Shown here: positions 44,659 to 54,857 of the stretch, in pieces
Layout: the number at the start of each line of letters is the position of its first letter
How positions within the stretch are numbered: position 1 is the stretch's first letter
Assembly: GCF_025950095.1 (NCBI RefSeq)
Contig: NZ_JAPDDR010000009.1
Location: 124,001 to 188,000, forward strand
Direction of reading: 5' to 3'
DNA length: 64,000 bases
DNA from: Luteolibacter rhizosphaerae
GTDB taxonomy: Bacteria; Verrucomicrobiota; Verrucomicrobiia; Verrucomicrobiales; Akkermansiaceae
Made by a program: the position numbers and the translations under genes
The notes under the pieces: generated by a model
What the model saw: the letters and a program-made list of their open reading frames with translations, nothing else
The model's database searches: none
Told to the model about the DNA's origin: nothing

Positions 44659-47600
44659 TCAGGGGGTGGTCGCCCTCAGTCGGGCGAAAAGTCGTCCGTT
44701 CAATGCATTGCCTGCGGGGATCGTCACGGTCACTTGGTCGGGGCTTGCCGTTTCGTTGATCACGACGGTGACACCATTCGGATAAGAGCCGCCTGACTGA
44801 CTGACGGGAACCGAGGTCCAGGGTCCGGCGAGAGTGCTTGCGTATTGAACCCAGAGAGAGGCGCTGCCAGGCGTCGTCTCATCACGACTGAAAGACAGGC
44901 TGAGACCCGCAGTGGAATTGCCGCTCGTCGTCATCAAGCTGGAAGCATCGCCGGACAGTGGGTCCCCTCCCAGAACCCACTCCAGCCCGTTGGCGATGCC
45001 ATCGCGATCCGGATCAGCCTCGAAGCCCGCTTCCTTGCCCGGTGAGCCATCGAGTCCTTTGGAGCTGCTCCATGCCAGATAGGGTCCCACCCCGATGACG
45101 TCCGCCCACGAGCGTCCGATCCGGATCTCATCGTGCTTCACCGTCCGGCCATTCACGAAGGCTCCAAAGGAGATCCCGTTGAAGGACATATCGGTCGCGG
45201 CCAGCCGGGTGAGCGTCGGAGCGACGGGCTCTGTAGCGGTGGTAGGATTGCGGTAAACGAACACGTCGTCATTGCCCGGCTTGAAGTCGATGCGGACGAC
45301 ATAGAAGTTCACGTTCGTATTGCCCGGTCCGATCAGCGTCTGCGTGCCATTCGGGGCGCGGAGGTTCACATTCGTTCCCGCCGCATCGTTCCCGATACCG
45401 GCGATGCGTCCCGAGTCTCCGAGATCATCGCGGTGGAACTCGAACTCGTAGAACAAGCTCGTGCCATTCGGCTGCTGGGTGAAGCTGAGATAAACCGTGG
45501 TGCCATCCTTGCCGATGCGGCCTGCGGTATCCAGATAGCCGCGTGCGCCGAAGGTCCCTGCCGGTGAAGTGTCGAGCGACCGGCCCACACGACGGCCATT
45601 CGGGAGCGAACTGCTATTCCCCGCCGAGCGATCATCGTAGCCAACGGGCGAGGCAGATCCCGCCACCAAGCTGCCAGCGACGACATCGGCCGTGCCGCCA
45701 TTGATCGTCTGCCAAGCACCTGCCCAACCGTGTCCTCCATACAGGCCCGTGAGATTCGTGCCATTCTCGTAATCGAAACCCTCATAAGCCATCGGCCCTG
45801 CGGGCAAGGGCACCGCCTCGGATTGAACCCAGACATTGTCCACCAGATACTCCTTCAGCCCATTCGTAGCAGAGGCGCTGGCGGCGGTATTCCCGAGATC
45901 GATCACCACGAAAACTTCCGTGCCAACGTCTTCCATCGCCGGAGTGAAGGTGGCGGTAGTGCCCGCGAAGGCCACGCTGGCAAGCGAAGGCAGGGCCGCG
46001 TCATCCGCAGTGATGCTACGGACACCCGCCGAGCCTAACAGCGTGCCGCGTTCACCGCCGATGCCTCCGTTCACACCCTTCCGGAAGGCCAGCGTGAGAT
46101 CGCCGGAATGAGAGTAGTTGCCCGTTCCATCGTTGATCCTGGCACCGAGGTCCGCGGTGAGCGTGTAAGTCTTGCCAAGATCCGACAGCGCAACACGACC
46201 GAGGGACTGATAGATGCCAGCACGGTTCTCGGTGCTGCCATTTCTCGCCCGCAGGGACGCGGCACCCAGTCCATTGAAGTCTGGATAGCCCGCCGCTTGC
46301 GACAGAGCATTGCCGCTATCATCAAGAGCACCCGCTGCCTCCGTCCAATCTCCAAACTGATTCCAACCGGGGATGGTGGTGCGGAAGGTGGAGCCGCTCG
46401 GCATGCCATCCTCGAAACCCGGATTCTGAAGCGATGTGGAAAGCGGTGGCTCTGCCGTCCATGTGGACGCGAGCGAATTCACCGTGAGAGAATGCACAAA
46501 GGCATCGCCGCCCACCGAACGCAGCGACGGCGTTGCCACACCGTTGTTCGGGTTGAGATAGTGGGAACCGAAGGCTTCTCCGTCAAAGGCATAGGCCTCC
46601 AAGCTCAGGCGATCCAAGAGGAGCCGCAGCTTCACCCGTCCATTGCGGGGCATGAAATTTCCGTTCATCGCCACCGCTTGGTTCCCGTCGAGCCCGGTAA
46701 AGCTTACAGCCCCGGTGGCCGTCTCATAGCGGACGGAGGTGCGCGGCAGATCGATGATGACCTGCGATGCGGTTCCTGGACTGAACTCGAGCGAGAGATC
46801 CACGAGATCCAAATTCCCCGCGCCGGAAAGCAGATTGCTCGCGGGAGTAAGCGCCTGGGAGGTCACCTGATGGGTCGAGGTGGCCAAGGAACTGATCTCG
46901 GGAATCGGATAGACGCAGAGACGGACTCCGGAGGGAGTGGTGCGCAGTGTCAAATCGCAGGGAAAGCCCATCTGCTGGTTGTAAGGCAATCCGTAAGCCC
47001 CGGCGGAGTTCGGCCCGCCGTTCATCCAGCCGATCTGGACCACCCGACCGTTCGGTGCCTGATTGAAGGACTGGGCTGCGTAGAAGTTTCCGCGGCCCGC
47101 TTGGAAGGGTCCCATTTCGGTGGTGAAGGTGGTGCCATCGAAACTGCCGATCTCGTAGTCGAAGTTCGCATCGTAGATCACCCACTTCGTTTGGGCGGCA
47201 TTCCCATCGACCTGAAGCGGGAACATGTCCATGCACTCGAAGGCCCAGTTCCGCATGAGATCGGAGGCGAAGGTCCAGTCCTTCAAATTGGTGGAGGTGA
47301 AGAAGCGCACCCGGCCCGGATTGTTCTGGACCCAGAGCACCATCACCCAACGCTGCGAAGCCTCGTGCCAAAAGACCTTCGGATCGCGTTCGCCCGCATC
47401 GAAGCCTTGGTTCGGCACGATCGCACGACCGTGGTTGTGATACTTCCACGTCACCCCGCCATCGGTGCTGTAGGCCATGGCCTGATAGAAAGGCTCGCTG
47501 GCGTAGGTGAAGAAGGAGACGAGCGTCTTCCGCGAGCCGACCTGCGCACCCAGACTGTTATTGTGATCCACCACCGCGCTGCCGGAGTAGATCGTGCCGC

Positions 47601-48456
47601 TGCGGCCATCCACCTGATAGGGCAGCAGGGCGTGATTGAGCTGGCGCCAGTGAAGCATGTCCGTGCTGATCGCGTGGCCCCAGGTCATGTTGCCCCAGCC
47701 GGTGCCGAGCGGATTGTGCTGGAAGAAGAGGTGATAGTGCTCGCCATCGAAGACCATGCCGTTCGGATCATTCAGCCAGTTCCGGCGCGAGCTGAAGTGG
47801 AACTGCGGCCGCAGCGGCTGGTCATAGCCGACGGGCGGGACATTGGCCTTCGGGATGCCGGGGGTGAAGGCGAAGGCGCCGTCCGGAGGAACGGCCGTTT
47901 CGTCATTCGCGGCGAAATCATCGGCATTGATATGGCCCCAGCCACCGGTCGCCTGATCGAAGATGACGATGCGGGCGAGCTTTCCTTGCAAGGCTGCGGC
48001 ATCGAAGGTGGCCGGGAACATGGCCTCGGAATTCAGGCCGGTGCCGATGGCATACTCCAGTCCCTCGCAGAGCAATTTCGCTCCGGTGATGCCGGGATGA
48101 TTCCCGCCGCCGATGCGGCAGGTGATGTAGCGCTTGGTGATCGTGAATTCCTGCGAGGTCAAGGTGCCGGTAGCACCATCGCCACGAGTATCGCCGGGAT
48201 TGCCCGTGACCCCGTCGTAATTCTCAAAGGTGCCAATCCAGTAGTTCCCTTGTTCGCCGCAAGACACGTTCCCGCGTGCAGCGGTATTGTCGCCAAAGGT
48301 GGGCTGGCGGGTGAAGGCCGTGCCGGAAGCCGTCCAGTTCTCCAGAGTGCCGGCTTCGAAATCGGAATTGGGGAAAAGAAGGACCTTCTCCGCCAGCGCG
48401 GGCAGGGCGGCGAGCGCGGACACGGCGAAAACAGCACCTCGGAGAGAAATTCTCAT
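44659..48456 (-). CDS. Large secreted GH32 glycosidase (levanase/inulinase type)
   Basis: 1265 residues from ATG 48456, which gives a signal peptide (AVFAVSALAALPALA). After a ~190-residue beta module comes a five-blade GH32 domain: nucleophile in WLNDPNG near 228, transition-state Asp in ERDPKVFW near 356 and acid/base Glu in ECMDMF near 406. A GH32C-like sandwich ends near 670. Two further carbohydrate-binding-like modules and a Ca-binding-type repeat (DPDRDGIANGLEW) complete the protein. The family hydrolyses fructans or sucrose. No fructose transporter is adjacent. An opposite-strand open frame across this gene is treated as a shadow. Confidence 0.9.
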   Translation of the reverse strand: MRISLRGAVFAVSALAALPALAEKVLLFPNSDFEAGTLENWTASGTAFTRQPTFGDNTAARGNVSCGEQGNYWIGTFENYDGVTGNPGDTRGDGATGTLTSQEFTITKRYITCRIGGGNHPGITGAKLLCEGLEYAIGTGLNSEAMFPATFDAAALQGKLARIVIFDQATGGWGHINADDFAANDETAVPPDGAFAFTPGIPKANVPPVGYDQPLRPQFHFSSRRNWLNDPNGMVFDGEHYHLFFQHNPLGTGWGNMTWGHAISTDMLHWRQLNHALLPYQVDGRSGTIYSGSAVVDHNNSLGAQVGSRKTLVSFFTYASEPFYQAMAYSTDGGVTWKYHNHGRAIVPNQGFDAGERDPKVFWHEASQRWVMVLWVQNNPGRVRFFTSTNLKDWTFASDLMRNWAFECMDMFPLQVDGNAAQTKWVIYDANFDYEIGSFDGTTFTTEMGPFQAGRGNFYAAQSFNQAPNGRVVQIGWMNGGPNSAGAYGLPYNQQMGFPCDLTLRTTPSGVRLCVYPIPEISSLATSTHQVTSQALTPASNLLSGAGNLDLVDLSLEFSPGTASQVIIDLPRTSVRYETATGAVSFTGLDGNQAVAMNGNFMPRNGRVKLRLLLDRLSLEAYAFDGEAFGSHYLNPNNGVATPSLRSVGGDAFVHSLTVNSLASTWTAEPPLSTSLQNPGFEDGMPSGSTFRTTIPGWNQFGDWTEAAGALDDSGNALSQAAGYPDFNGLGAASLRARNGSTENRAGIYQSLGRVALSDLGKTYTLTADLGARINDGTGNYSHSGDLTLAFRKGVNGGIGGERGTLLGSAGVRSITADDAALPSLASVAFAGTTATFTPAMEDVGTEVFVVIDLGNTAASASATNGLKEYLVDNVWVQSEAVPLPAGPMAYEGFDYENGTNLTGLYGGHGWAGAWQTINGGTADVVAGSLVAGSASPVGYDDRSAGNSSSLPNGRRVGRSLDTSPAGTFGARGYLDTAGRIGKDGTTVYLSFTQQPNGTSLFYEFEFHRDDLGDSGRIAGIGNDAAGTNVNLRAPNGTQTLIGPGNTNVNFYVVRIDFKPGNDDVFVYRNPTTATEPVAPTLTRLAATDMSFNGISFGAFVNGRTVKHDEIRIGRSWADVIGVGPYLAWSSSKGLDGSPGKEAGFEADPDRDGIANGLEWVLGGDPLSGDASSLMTTSGNSTAGLSLSFSRDETTPGSASLWVQYASTLAGPWTSVPVSQSGGSYPNGVTVVINETASPDQVTVTIPAGNALNGRLFARLRATTP

Positions 48457-48663
48457 GGTCGATGGCAGACGGGCGATGGGTTTGAGGATGCGGCATCGAC
48501 AACGGATGCTGCGGACAAGGCGGGTTCGTACCGATCCGAACATCTCACGGCTCAAGCAGTCCGCCGCGAGAAAATCGCCGCGAAACACGGGGGCAAGCGG
48601 ATGCGCCCGGATCGGTTCCCGAAGATCGCCCACCGATCTCCGCCAGCCATCACGGAATGACCG

Positions 48664-48700
48664 CAGGCTACGGTTCCTGTGATGACAGGATGACAGCCTG
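48664..48700. terminator. Nested hairpin between LDH-like and GH32 genes
   Basis: Outer CAGGCT/AGCCTG and inner TCCTGT-GATG-ACAGGA stems lie 33 bases beyond the minus-strand stop at 48733. There is no T-run. The remaining bases to 48457 hold no gene I can support. Confidence 0.4.
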
Positions 48701-48732
48701 ACCTTACCAAACGAGGCCCGGCCCGCGTGCAA

Positions 48733-49650
48733 TCAGCACACTTCCTCTATGATCTGCCGCACCGCCCGGGCGGCCGTGCGGAATTGCTCCGCCTCCATCG
48801 CGTTCAGGTCGGGATGCAGGATCCGCTCGATCCCGCGGCTGCCGACAACGACCGGCAGGCTGAGGCAAACGCCATCCACCCCGAGAAAGCCATCAATCTT
48901 CACGCTTAGAGGAACAGTTCGGCGCTCATTGAGCAGGATCGACTCGATGATGTAGGCGGCCGCCTGACCGATGGCGTAACAGGTATTGCGCTTCTTGCGG
49001 AACACCTCGATCCCGGCGTGGGCGGCCTTGTCACAAAGAGCCCGGCGCTCGGGCGTGTCATCGATCTTCTCGCCCCCGGCTTGAGCAACGCTCATCGCCG
49101 GGAACTGATGCTCGCCGTGCTCGCCGAGAATGTAGGCGCGCAGGTCATCCGGATGGATGCCGATCATGGCGGAGAGCATCTCGCGGAAGCGGATCGAATC
49201 CACCAGGGTGCCGGTGCCCATCACCCGCTCCTTCGGGAAGCCGGTGAGCTCCAGCGCCTGCCAGGTGAGGACGTCGACGGGATTCGACACCATTACGAGT
49301 TTCGCGTCCGGAGCGGCGGCGGCAATCCGCGGCAGGAGATCGCGCATCAGGGCGGCATTCCCTTCCGCGAGCGAATTGCGGCTGGTCAGGCCTTCGGGTG
49401 TCGGGACGGAAGCACACATCGCGACGACCTCGCTGCCCGCGCAGTCCTCCAGATCCCCCGCGCGGACCGTCACCGGCACCTGCAGGAAGGCCTGCGCGTG
49501 CATCAGGTCCATGGCCTCGCCCTCCGCCTTGGCCCGGTTTGCGCCCACCAGCACGATCTCCCGTGCCGCGCCACGCAGCATGAGCGTGTACGCCAGCACC
49601 ATTCCCACATTTCCCGGACCGAAGATCGTGACTTTCACGGGCCCTTCCAT
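48733..49650 (-). CDS. Lactate/malate dehydrogenase family enzyme
   Basis: 305 residues from ATG 49650. FGPGNVGMVLAYTLML is the NAD loop, VVMVSNPVD-type sequence reads LVMVSNPVDVLTW, and GEHGEHQF holds the catalytic histidine with its partner Asp-Arg in LVDSIRF. The mobile loop that sets specificity is unusual: where lactate enzymes have AGANQKPGETR and malate enzymes PRKPG, this one has CASVPTPEGLTSR. The substrate is therefore uncertain and need not be pyruvate or oxaloacetate. It is divergent from nspC. Confidence 0.82.
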   Translation of the reverse strand: MEGPVKVTIFGPGNVGMVLAYTLMLRGAAREIVLVGANRAKAEGEAMDLMHAQAFLQVPVTVRAGDLEDCAGSEVVAMCASVPTPEGLTSRNSLAEGNAALMRDLLPRIAAAAPDAKLVMVSNPVDVLTWQALELTGFPKERVMGTGTLVDSIRFREMLSAMIGIHPDDLRAYILGEHGEHQFPAMSVAQAGGEKIDDTPERRALCDKAAHAGIEVFRKKRNTCYAIGQAAAYIIESILLNERRTVPLSVKIDGFLGVDGVCLSLPVVVGSRGIERILHPDLNAMEAEQFRTAARAVRQIIEEVC

Positions 49651-49718
49651 CTCCGCCCCGGATGGAAACTGCAAGGTTCGGTATTGGACGAACGACGATC
49701 AATGTTCATGGTTCGGGC

Positions 49719-50906
<1,188 letters not shown>

Positions 50907-50988
50907 GACCAGAGAACGAAGAAACTGGCGGAGACCAGGAAGAAGCGCTATCCGTGCGAGGTTATCCAAGGATCTCTCATGCCCTCCT

Positions 50989-51378
50989 ATGTTTGAAAGT
51001 TTCTCTTATTCCCTCTTCGTGGCATTCTTCCAGGTCGTCATGATGATCGTGACGATCTGGGCCGGGATTGCCTTCTTCAGGGAGCGCAGCCGCCTCACGG
51101 GAACCCTGTTGGCATCCGCAGTGTTGCTCGGGATCACTTGCTGCGTCTCCCGCATCCTGAGCCTCGGCGTCTATCAGCTGAACTGGGGTGGAGGACTGAG
51201 TGGCAGCAGAGAGCTTTTCACTATTCTGGAATCCAGCGGAGCGGCTTCCGCTCTGGCAAGTTTGGTATTTCACCTCGCCCTGCTCCTTTACGGATTGCGG
51301 AGGCTCAGCGAGGCCAAGCGCATCGCGGAACTCGAAGCCATCCTTGCCGATCACCTCGAGCGCAAAACCCAACCCTGA
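50989..51378 (+). CDS. Small membrane protein, first of a tandem pair
   Basis: 129 residues with three hydrophobic segments (FVAFFQVVMMIVTIWAGIAF, LLASAVLLGITCCVS, LASLVFHLALLLYGL). It ends in a charged helix RIAELEAILADHLERK. The next gene has the same size, layout and tail (RIAELEAIL), so the two are paralogues by duplication. Function is unknown. Confidence 0.6.
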   Translation: MFESFSYSLFVAFFQVVMMIVTIWAGIAFFRERSRLTGTLLASAVLLGITCCVSRILSLGVYQLNWGGGLSGSRELFTILESSGAASALASLVFHLALLLYGLRRLSEAKRIAELEAILADHLERKTQP

Positions 51379-51380
51379 CC

Positions 51381-51773
51381 ATGTCCAGTGCTTACATGGC
51401 TCAATTCTGGGGCTTCTACAGTTTGGCGATGAGTGCGCTTCTGATGGCTTGCGGGATTGTCTTTCTGAGACAGCGCGGCGGTCTGGCGTGGGCCTTGTTT
51501 ATCTCAGGGCTGGCGGGTTCGCTTTCGGCCTTGGCGCCTCAGTTTCTGATGTGGGGATTCGCCGCGGATTGGTGGGGCTGGGGTCGAGGAGAGGAAGCGC
51601 ATAAGCAACTGATGAAGGCGTTCCAACTCGGCAATTTCATCGGCATGGCGAGTGGTTTCGTCTTCTACGTTTCCCTGCTGCTTTACGCGCTGCGTGGTAA
51701 TGGCAATACGCGCCGCATCGCGGAACTCGAAGCGATTTTGCACGAGCGCATGAGCCGGAACGATGCGCCATGA
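51381..51773 (+). CDS. Small membrane protein, second of a tandem pair
   Basis: 130 residues starting two bases after the first copy stops. Three hydrophobic segments are seen (FYSLAMSALLMACGIVFL, LAWALFISGLAGSLSAL, GFVFYVSLLLYAL) and the same end RIAELEAILHERM. Identity to the first copy is low apart from the tail and spacing, so the duplication is old. They may form a heterodimer. Confidence 0.6.
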   Translation: MSSAYMAQFWGFYSLAMSALLMACGIVFLRQRGGLAWALFISGLAGSLSALAPQFLMWGFAADWWGWGRGEEAHKQLMKAFQLGNFIGMASGFVFYVSLLLYALRGNGNTRRIAELEAILHERMSRNDAP

Positions 51774-51810
51774 AGCGCCGGTGAAATCGGAGTGAAGCAA
51801 GCACCCCGCG

Positions 51811-51839
51811 TTGACCACGGAGCCCAGGCAGCTCTATCA
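51811..51839 (+). promoter_or_regulatory. Candidate promoter of the VanZ-like gene
   Basis: TTGACC (51811-51816), 17-base spacer, CTATCA (51834-51839), seven bases, then ATG 51847. The TTG at 51811 opens the same frame but is the first half of this -35 box, so it is not used as the start. Confidence 0.5.
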
Positions 51840-51846
51840 GATCCGC

Positions 51847-52245
51847 ATGAGCGTGGGTGCCAGTAGGATCATTTTTGCGGGCTATGCGCTGTTCCTCGGC
51901 GGCATCATCTACCTTGCCAATCACGGCGGTGGCCACTGGTGGAGTTTCATCACGGATCTCCCTTGCGGCGACAAGCTAGGTCACTTGGGCTTGGTAGCAA
52001 CGCTGACATTCCTGCTGAATCTCGCCTTAAGAGGTCGACGTGCGCCGGGAAAGCTATCGGGAATCATGCTCGGGTCTCTTCTCGTCGCGATCTTCATGAG
52101 CTTGGAGGAATGCTCCCAGGCGATGTTTCCCTCCCGGAGCTTGGATCTTCTCGACGGCTTGGCCAATCTGGCGGGTGTCGTGGTCGGCGATCTTGCCGCG
52201 CGGAGGGCCTTGGGCCGTAGGCAGGTTCGCGCTGTCACATCCTGA
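51847..52245 (+). CDS. VanZ-like membrane protein
   Basis: 132 residues with four membrane helices. GDKLGHLG after helix 1 and FMSLEECSQAMFPSRSLDLLD are the conserved VanZ-family signatures. VanZ lowers teicoplanin sensitivity in enterococci; most chromosomal members are of unknown function but appear linked to envelope lipid or glycan metabolism. It lies directly before the VirJ-MprF fusion gene (55 bases). Confidence 0.8.
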   Translation: MSVGASRIIFAGYALFLGGIIYLANHGGGHWWSFITDLPCGDKLGHLGLVATLTFLLNLALRGRRAPGKLSGIMLGSLLVAIFMSLEECSQAMFPSRSLDLLDGLANLAGVVVGDLAARRALGRRQVRAVTS

Positions 52246-52300
52246 TAGACAGAACCCCGGCCATGAAGCGGTAAATGGGTGGGGCGTTGCGCTCCGCACC

Positions 52301-54805
52301 ATGTTTTTGCGCCGGTGCGCCATCATCCGACTCGTCGCGCTGCTCCTGTTTCTGGGCGGCATCTCCCTGAATTTGGCCGCGGAGGAGACACGGGACCTGC
52401 AACTCTCCCGCGGGACCGGTGTCGTTCATATCTTCAAAGGACCGGACAAGCCGGTGGCAGGCATCGTCTTCGCCTCCGGTGACGGCGGCTGGACCGACTG
52501 GGAGGACACGCTCTGCGGCTGGCTGGAAGAATCGGGTTGGCGTGTGGCCGGCCTGAACTGCCGGTCCTACGCCGCCAAGGACTACGATGGCGATCTGCTG
52601 GGCAACGACTTCACCGCGCTGGCCAAAGCGATGGATCTGCCCGCGGGCACGCCTCTCTTTTACGGCGGCTGGTCAATGGGGAGCGTGCAAGCTGTAGCCG
52701 CCGCTGGCGCCGAACGGCCACCCGACCTCAAAGGCCTGCTCCTCTTCTCCTGCGGCTCCCGCGGTCGCTACGGCCTGCGGGTGAAGGATGAATTGGGCAT
52801 CGCGCCAAGCGGGGAAGGAACCTTTGCACTGCACGACTTCGATGCCGGAATGAAAGACCTGAGCATCGCCCAATTCCACGGCTCCGGCGATCTGATCTCC
52901 AGCACCGAGTGGATCAAGAGCCTGCCGGAACGAACCGGGCTCTACATGATGCCGGGCTACAATCACGGCTTCGACGGGCCCGATCCGAAGTTCAAGCCGG
53001 AGCTGCAGCGCGGGCTAGGCTGGCTGCTCGGAGATGATTCGCTGGCCCCGGCCTCGGCCAGCCAGCTTCTGCCTTACGGTCTCTCCCCGCTCTGGCCCGC
53101 GGCAGCCTTGAGCAGCCTGCTGGTGGTCATCTTCCTCTTCGTGCGCCGCCACGCGATCCGCCTGCTTGTCGCCGCCGTCATCCTGATCGGCCTGATCAAT
53201 CTGCTGGAGGCCCTGCTGCCGAAGCCTCCGGAAGTGATCGATTGGATGGAGCAGTGGTTCCCGCTCGGTGTGAGCGAAGATAGCCGACTGCTTCTCCTGC
53301 TTTCGGGTTTCTCCCTGCTGGCTCTAGCACGCGGGCTCTCCCGGCGGAAGCGGGTGGCCTGGTGGTTGGCCATTGGCCTACTGGCCACCTCTGCGTTGCT
53401 GCACCTGGTCCGGGCCTTCGACTGGCACCATGCCGTGGCGGCGGTGATCCTGATGGTCCCACTGATCCGTTGGCGGAAAGAATTCATCGCCCGCTCGGAT
53501 GCCCCGTCCCTGCGCTTGGGGCTCTGGGTGGCGCCCTGCATCGCGCTGGCACTCATCCTCTACGGCAGCATCAGTCTGCACTCGATCGGGGAGTCAGGGA
53601 AACTGAAGGAACCACTGGATTGGTCGCGCGCCTTCGGCTCTTCCGCCACCGCGGTGGCCGGTCTGCCGGACTCCATGGACTCGTCCATCCCGGAGGTGTC
53701 GCGCCTGCTGGACCGGCTCAGGCTGGCTAGCATCGGTTGTGGTGCCGTGGTCCTAGCACTCCTGCTGCGCCCGGTGCTGGCCGCGCGGCAATCGGGTTCG
53801 GTGGCCGAGGACCGGCTCCGCGCCGAGGCGATTCTGGCCAAGCACGGGAACGACCCCAGCGATCCCTACACGCTCCTGACGGACAAACATTACTTCTTCC
53901 ACGAGTCCGGCGAGGGTTTCGTCGCCTATGTTTGCTGGCGGGACATCGCTGTGATCCTCGCCGATCCGGTCTGCCCGGATGAAATCCGCGTCGGCCTGAT
54001 CGAGCACTTCGTTCGCTTCTGCCGGAGGCAGGACTGGACGCCGGTCTTCTACGGCACCCGCCAGGATACCCGCTCACTTTACGAACGGTGCGGCTTGATC
54101 ACCTTCAAGGTCGCGGAGGATGCGCGGATTCTCCTGTCTGAATTCAACCTGCAGGGCGGCAAGTTCCAAAATCTCCGCACCGCCAAGAACAAGGCCAAGA
54201 AGGACGAGATGAGCTTCCGCTGGTATGAGCCCTCACAAGGAGTCGATCACGGCTTGGAGGCGCAGCTCACCCTGCTTTCCGATGCATGGCTCCGCTCGAA
54301 GAGCGGCGGCGAAATGACCTTCGATCTCGGCAGCTTCTCGCTGGCGGATATCCATCGCAGCGGCTGCGCGGTGGCAATCCGTGCCGACGGGCAGGTGGAC
54401 TGCTTCGCCACCTGGCGGCCTTATGCCGGGGAAAAGGGCCGCGCCCTCGACCTGATGCGAGGCCGGGGTTCATCGGGCGGAATCATGGACTTCCTGATCC
54501 TGGAAAGCCTCGACCACTTCAAGAATCTCGGCGTGGAGGAGATCAGCCTCGGCTGCGCCCCGCTGGCAAACACCGAGACCGACCCCGCGCGTTTCTCGAA
54601 GGAGGAAAAACAGGTCAAGCTGCTGTTCGAAAAGTTCGACCGTTTCTACGGCTACAAGTCGCTTTTCAACTTCAAGCGGAAGTATCATCCGGCTTGGCAG
54701 GGCCGCTATCTGGCCTATCCGCCGGGCACGCTGCTGGCCCGGATCGGGCTGGCGGTGGCGGCCGTGCATTTGCCCGGGGGCTTCCGGGGGCTGATTAAGT
54801 CGTAA
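52301..54805 (+). CDS. Fusion of VirJ/AcvB-type hydrolase and MprF-type aminoacyl-lipid synthase
   Basis: 834 residues. After a signal-like helix comes a VirJ/AcvB domain (~30-255): SGDGGW at 59-64, nucleophile S125 in GGWSMGS, FHGSGD and GYNHGF as acid and histidine. Seven membrane helices follow (~263-490). The C-terminal ~330 residues are an MprF synthase domain: FYGTRQDT, NLRTAKNKAK, DLMRGRGSSGGIMDFL, LGCAPLAN and the FYGYKSLFNFK end. MprF transfers Lys or Ala from tRNA to phosphatidylglycerol; AcvB removes lysine from it. The positive-inside loops (RRH, SRRKR, RKEFIAR) put the first domain outside and the synthase inside. The MprF flippase half is absent as such. Confidence 0.88.
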   Translation: MFLRRCAIIRLVALLLFLGGISLNLAAEETRDLQLSRGTGVVHIFKGPDKPVAGIVFASGDGGWTDWEDTLCGWLEESGWRVAGLNCRSYAAKDYDGDLLGNDFTALAKAMDLPAGTPLFYGGWSMGSVQAVAAAGAERPPDLKGLLLFSCGSRGRYGLRVKDELGIAPSGEGTFALHDFDAGMKDLSIAQFHGSGDLISSTEWIKSLPERTGLYMMPGYNHGFDGPDPKFKPELQRGLGWLLGDDSLAPASASQLLPYGLSPLWPAAALSSLLVVIFLFVRRHAIRLLVAAVILIGLINLLEALLPKPPEVIDWMEQWFPLGVSEDSRLLLLLSGFSLLALARGLSRRKRVAWWLAIGLLATSALLHLVRAFDWHHAVAAVILMVPLIRWRKEFIARSDAPSLRLGLWVAPCIALALILYGSISLHSIGESGKLKEPLDWSRAFGSSATAVAGLPDSMDSSIPEVSRLLDRLRLASIGCGAVVLALLLRPVLAARQSGSVAEDRLRAEAILAKHGNDPSDPYTLLTDKHYFFHESGEGFVAYVCWRDIAVILADPVCPDEIRVGLIEHFVRFCRRQDWTPVFYGTRQDTRSLYERCGLITFKVAEDARILLSEFNLQGGKFQNLRTAKNKAKKDEMSFRWYEPSQGVDHGLEAQLTLLSDAWLRSKSGGEMTFDLGSFSLADIHRSGCAVAIRADGQVDCFATWRPYAGEKGRALDLMRGRGSSGGIMDFLILESLDHFKNLGVEEISLGCAPLANTETDPARFSKEEKQVKLLFEKFDRFYGYKSLFNFKRKYHPAWQGRYLAYPPGTLLARIGLAVAAVHLPGGFRGLIKS

Positions 54806-54857
54806 ATTCCTCGCATTACCGCTTTATTTTCCGGCGGTTTGCCCCTTCCTTCCGCCC

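Noticed and set aside
46108..48660. An 850-codon open frame on the plus strand opposite the GH32 gene
   Set aside because: The opposite strand has all three GH32 catalytic motifs; the plus-strand translation has no recognisable domains.
51811..51846. TTG at 51811 as start of the VanZ-like gene
   Set aside because: It coincides with a TTGACC -35 box at correct distance from a -10 box, and ATG 51847 gives a normal VanZ start.
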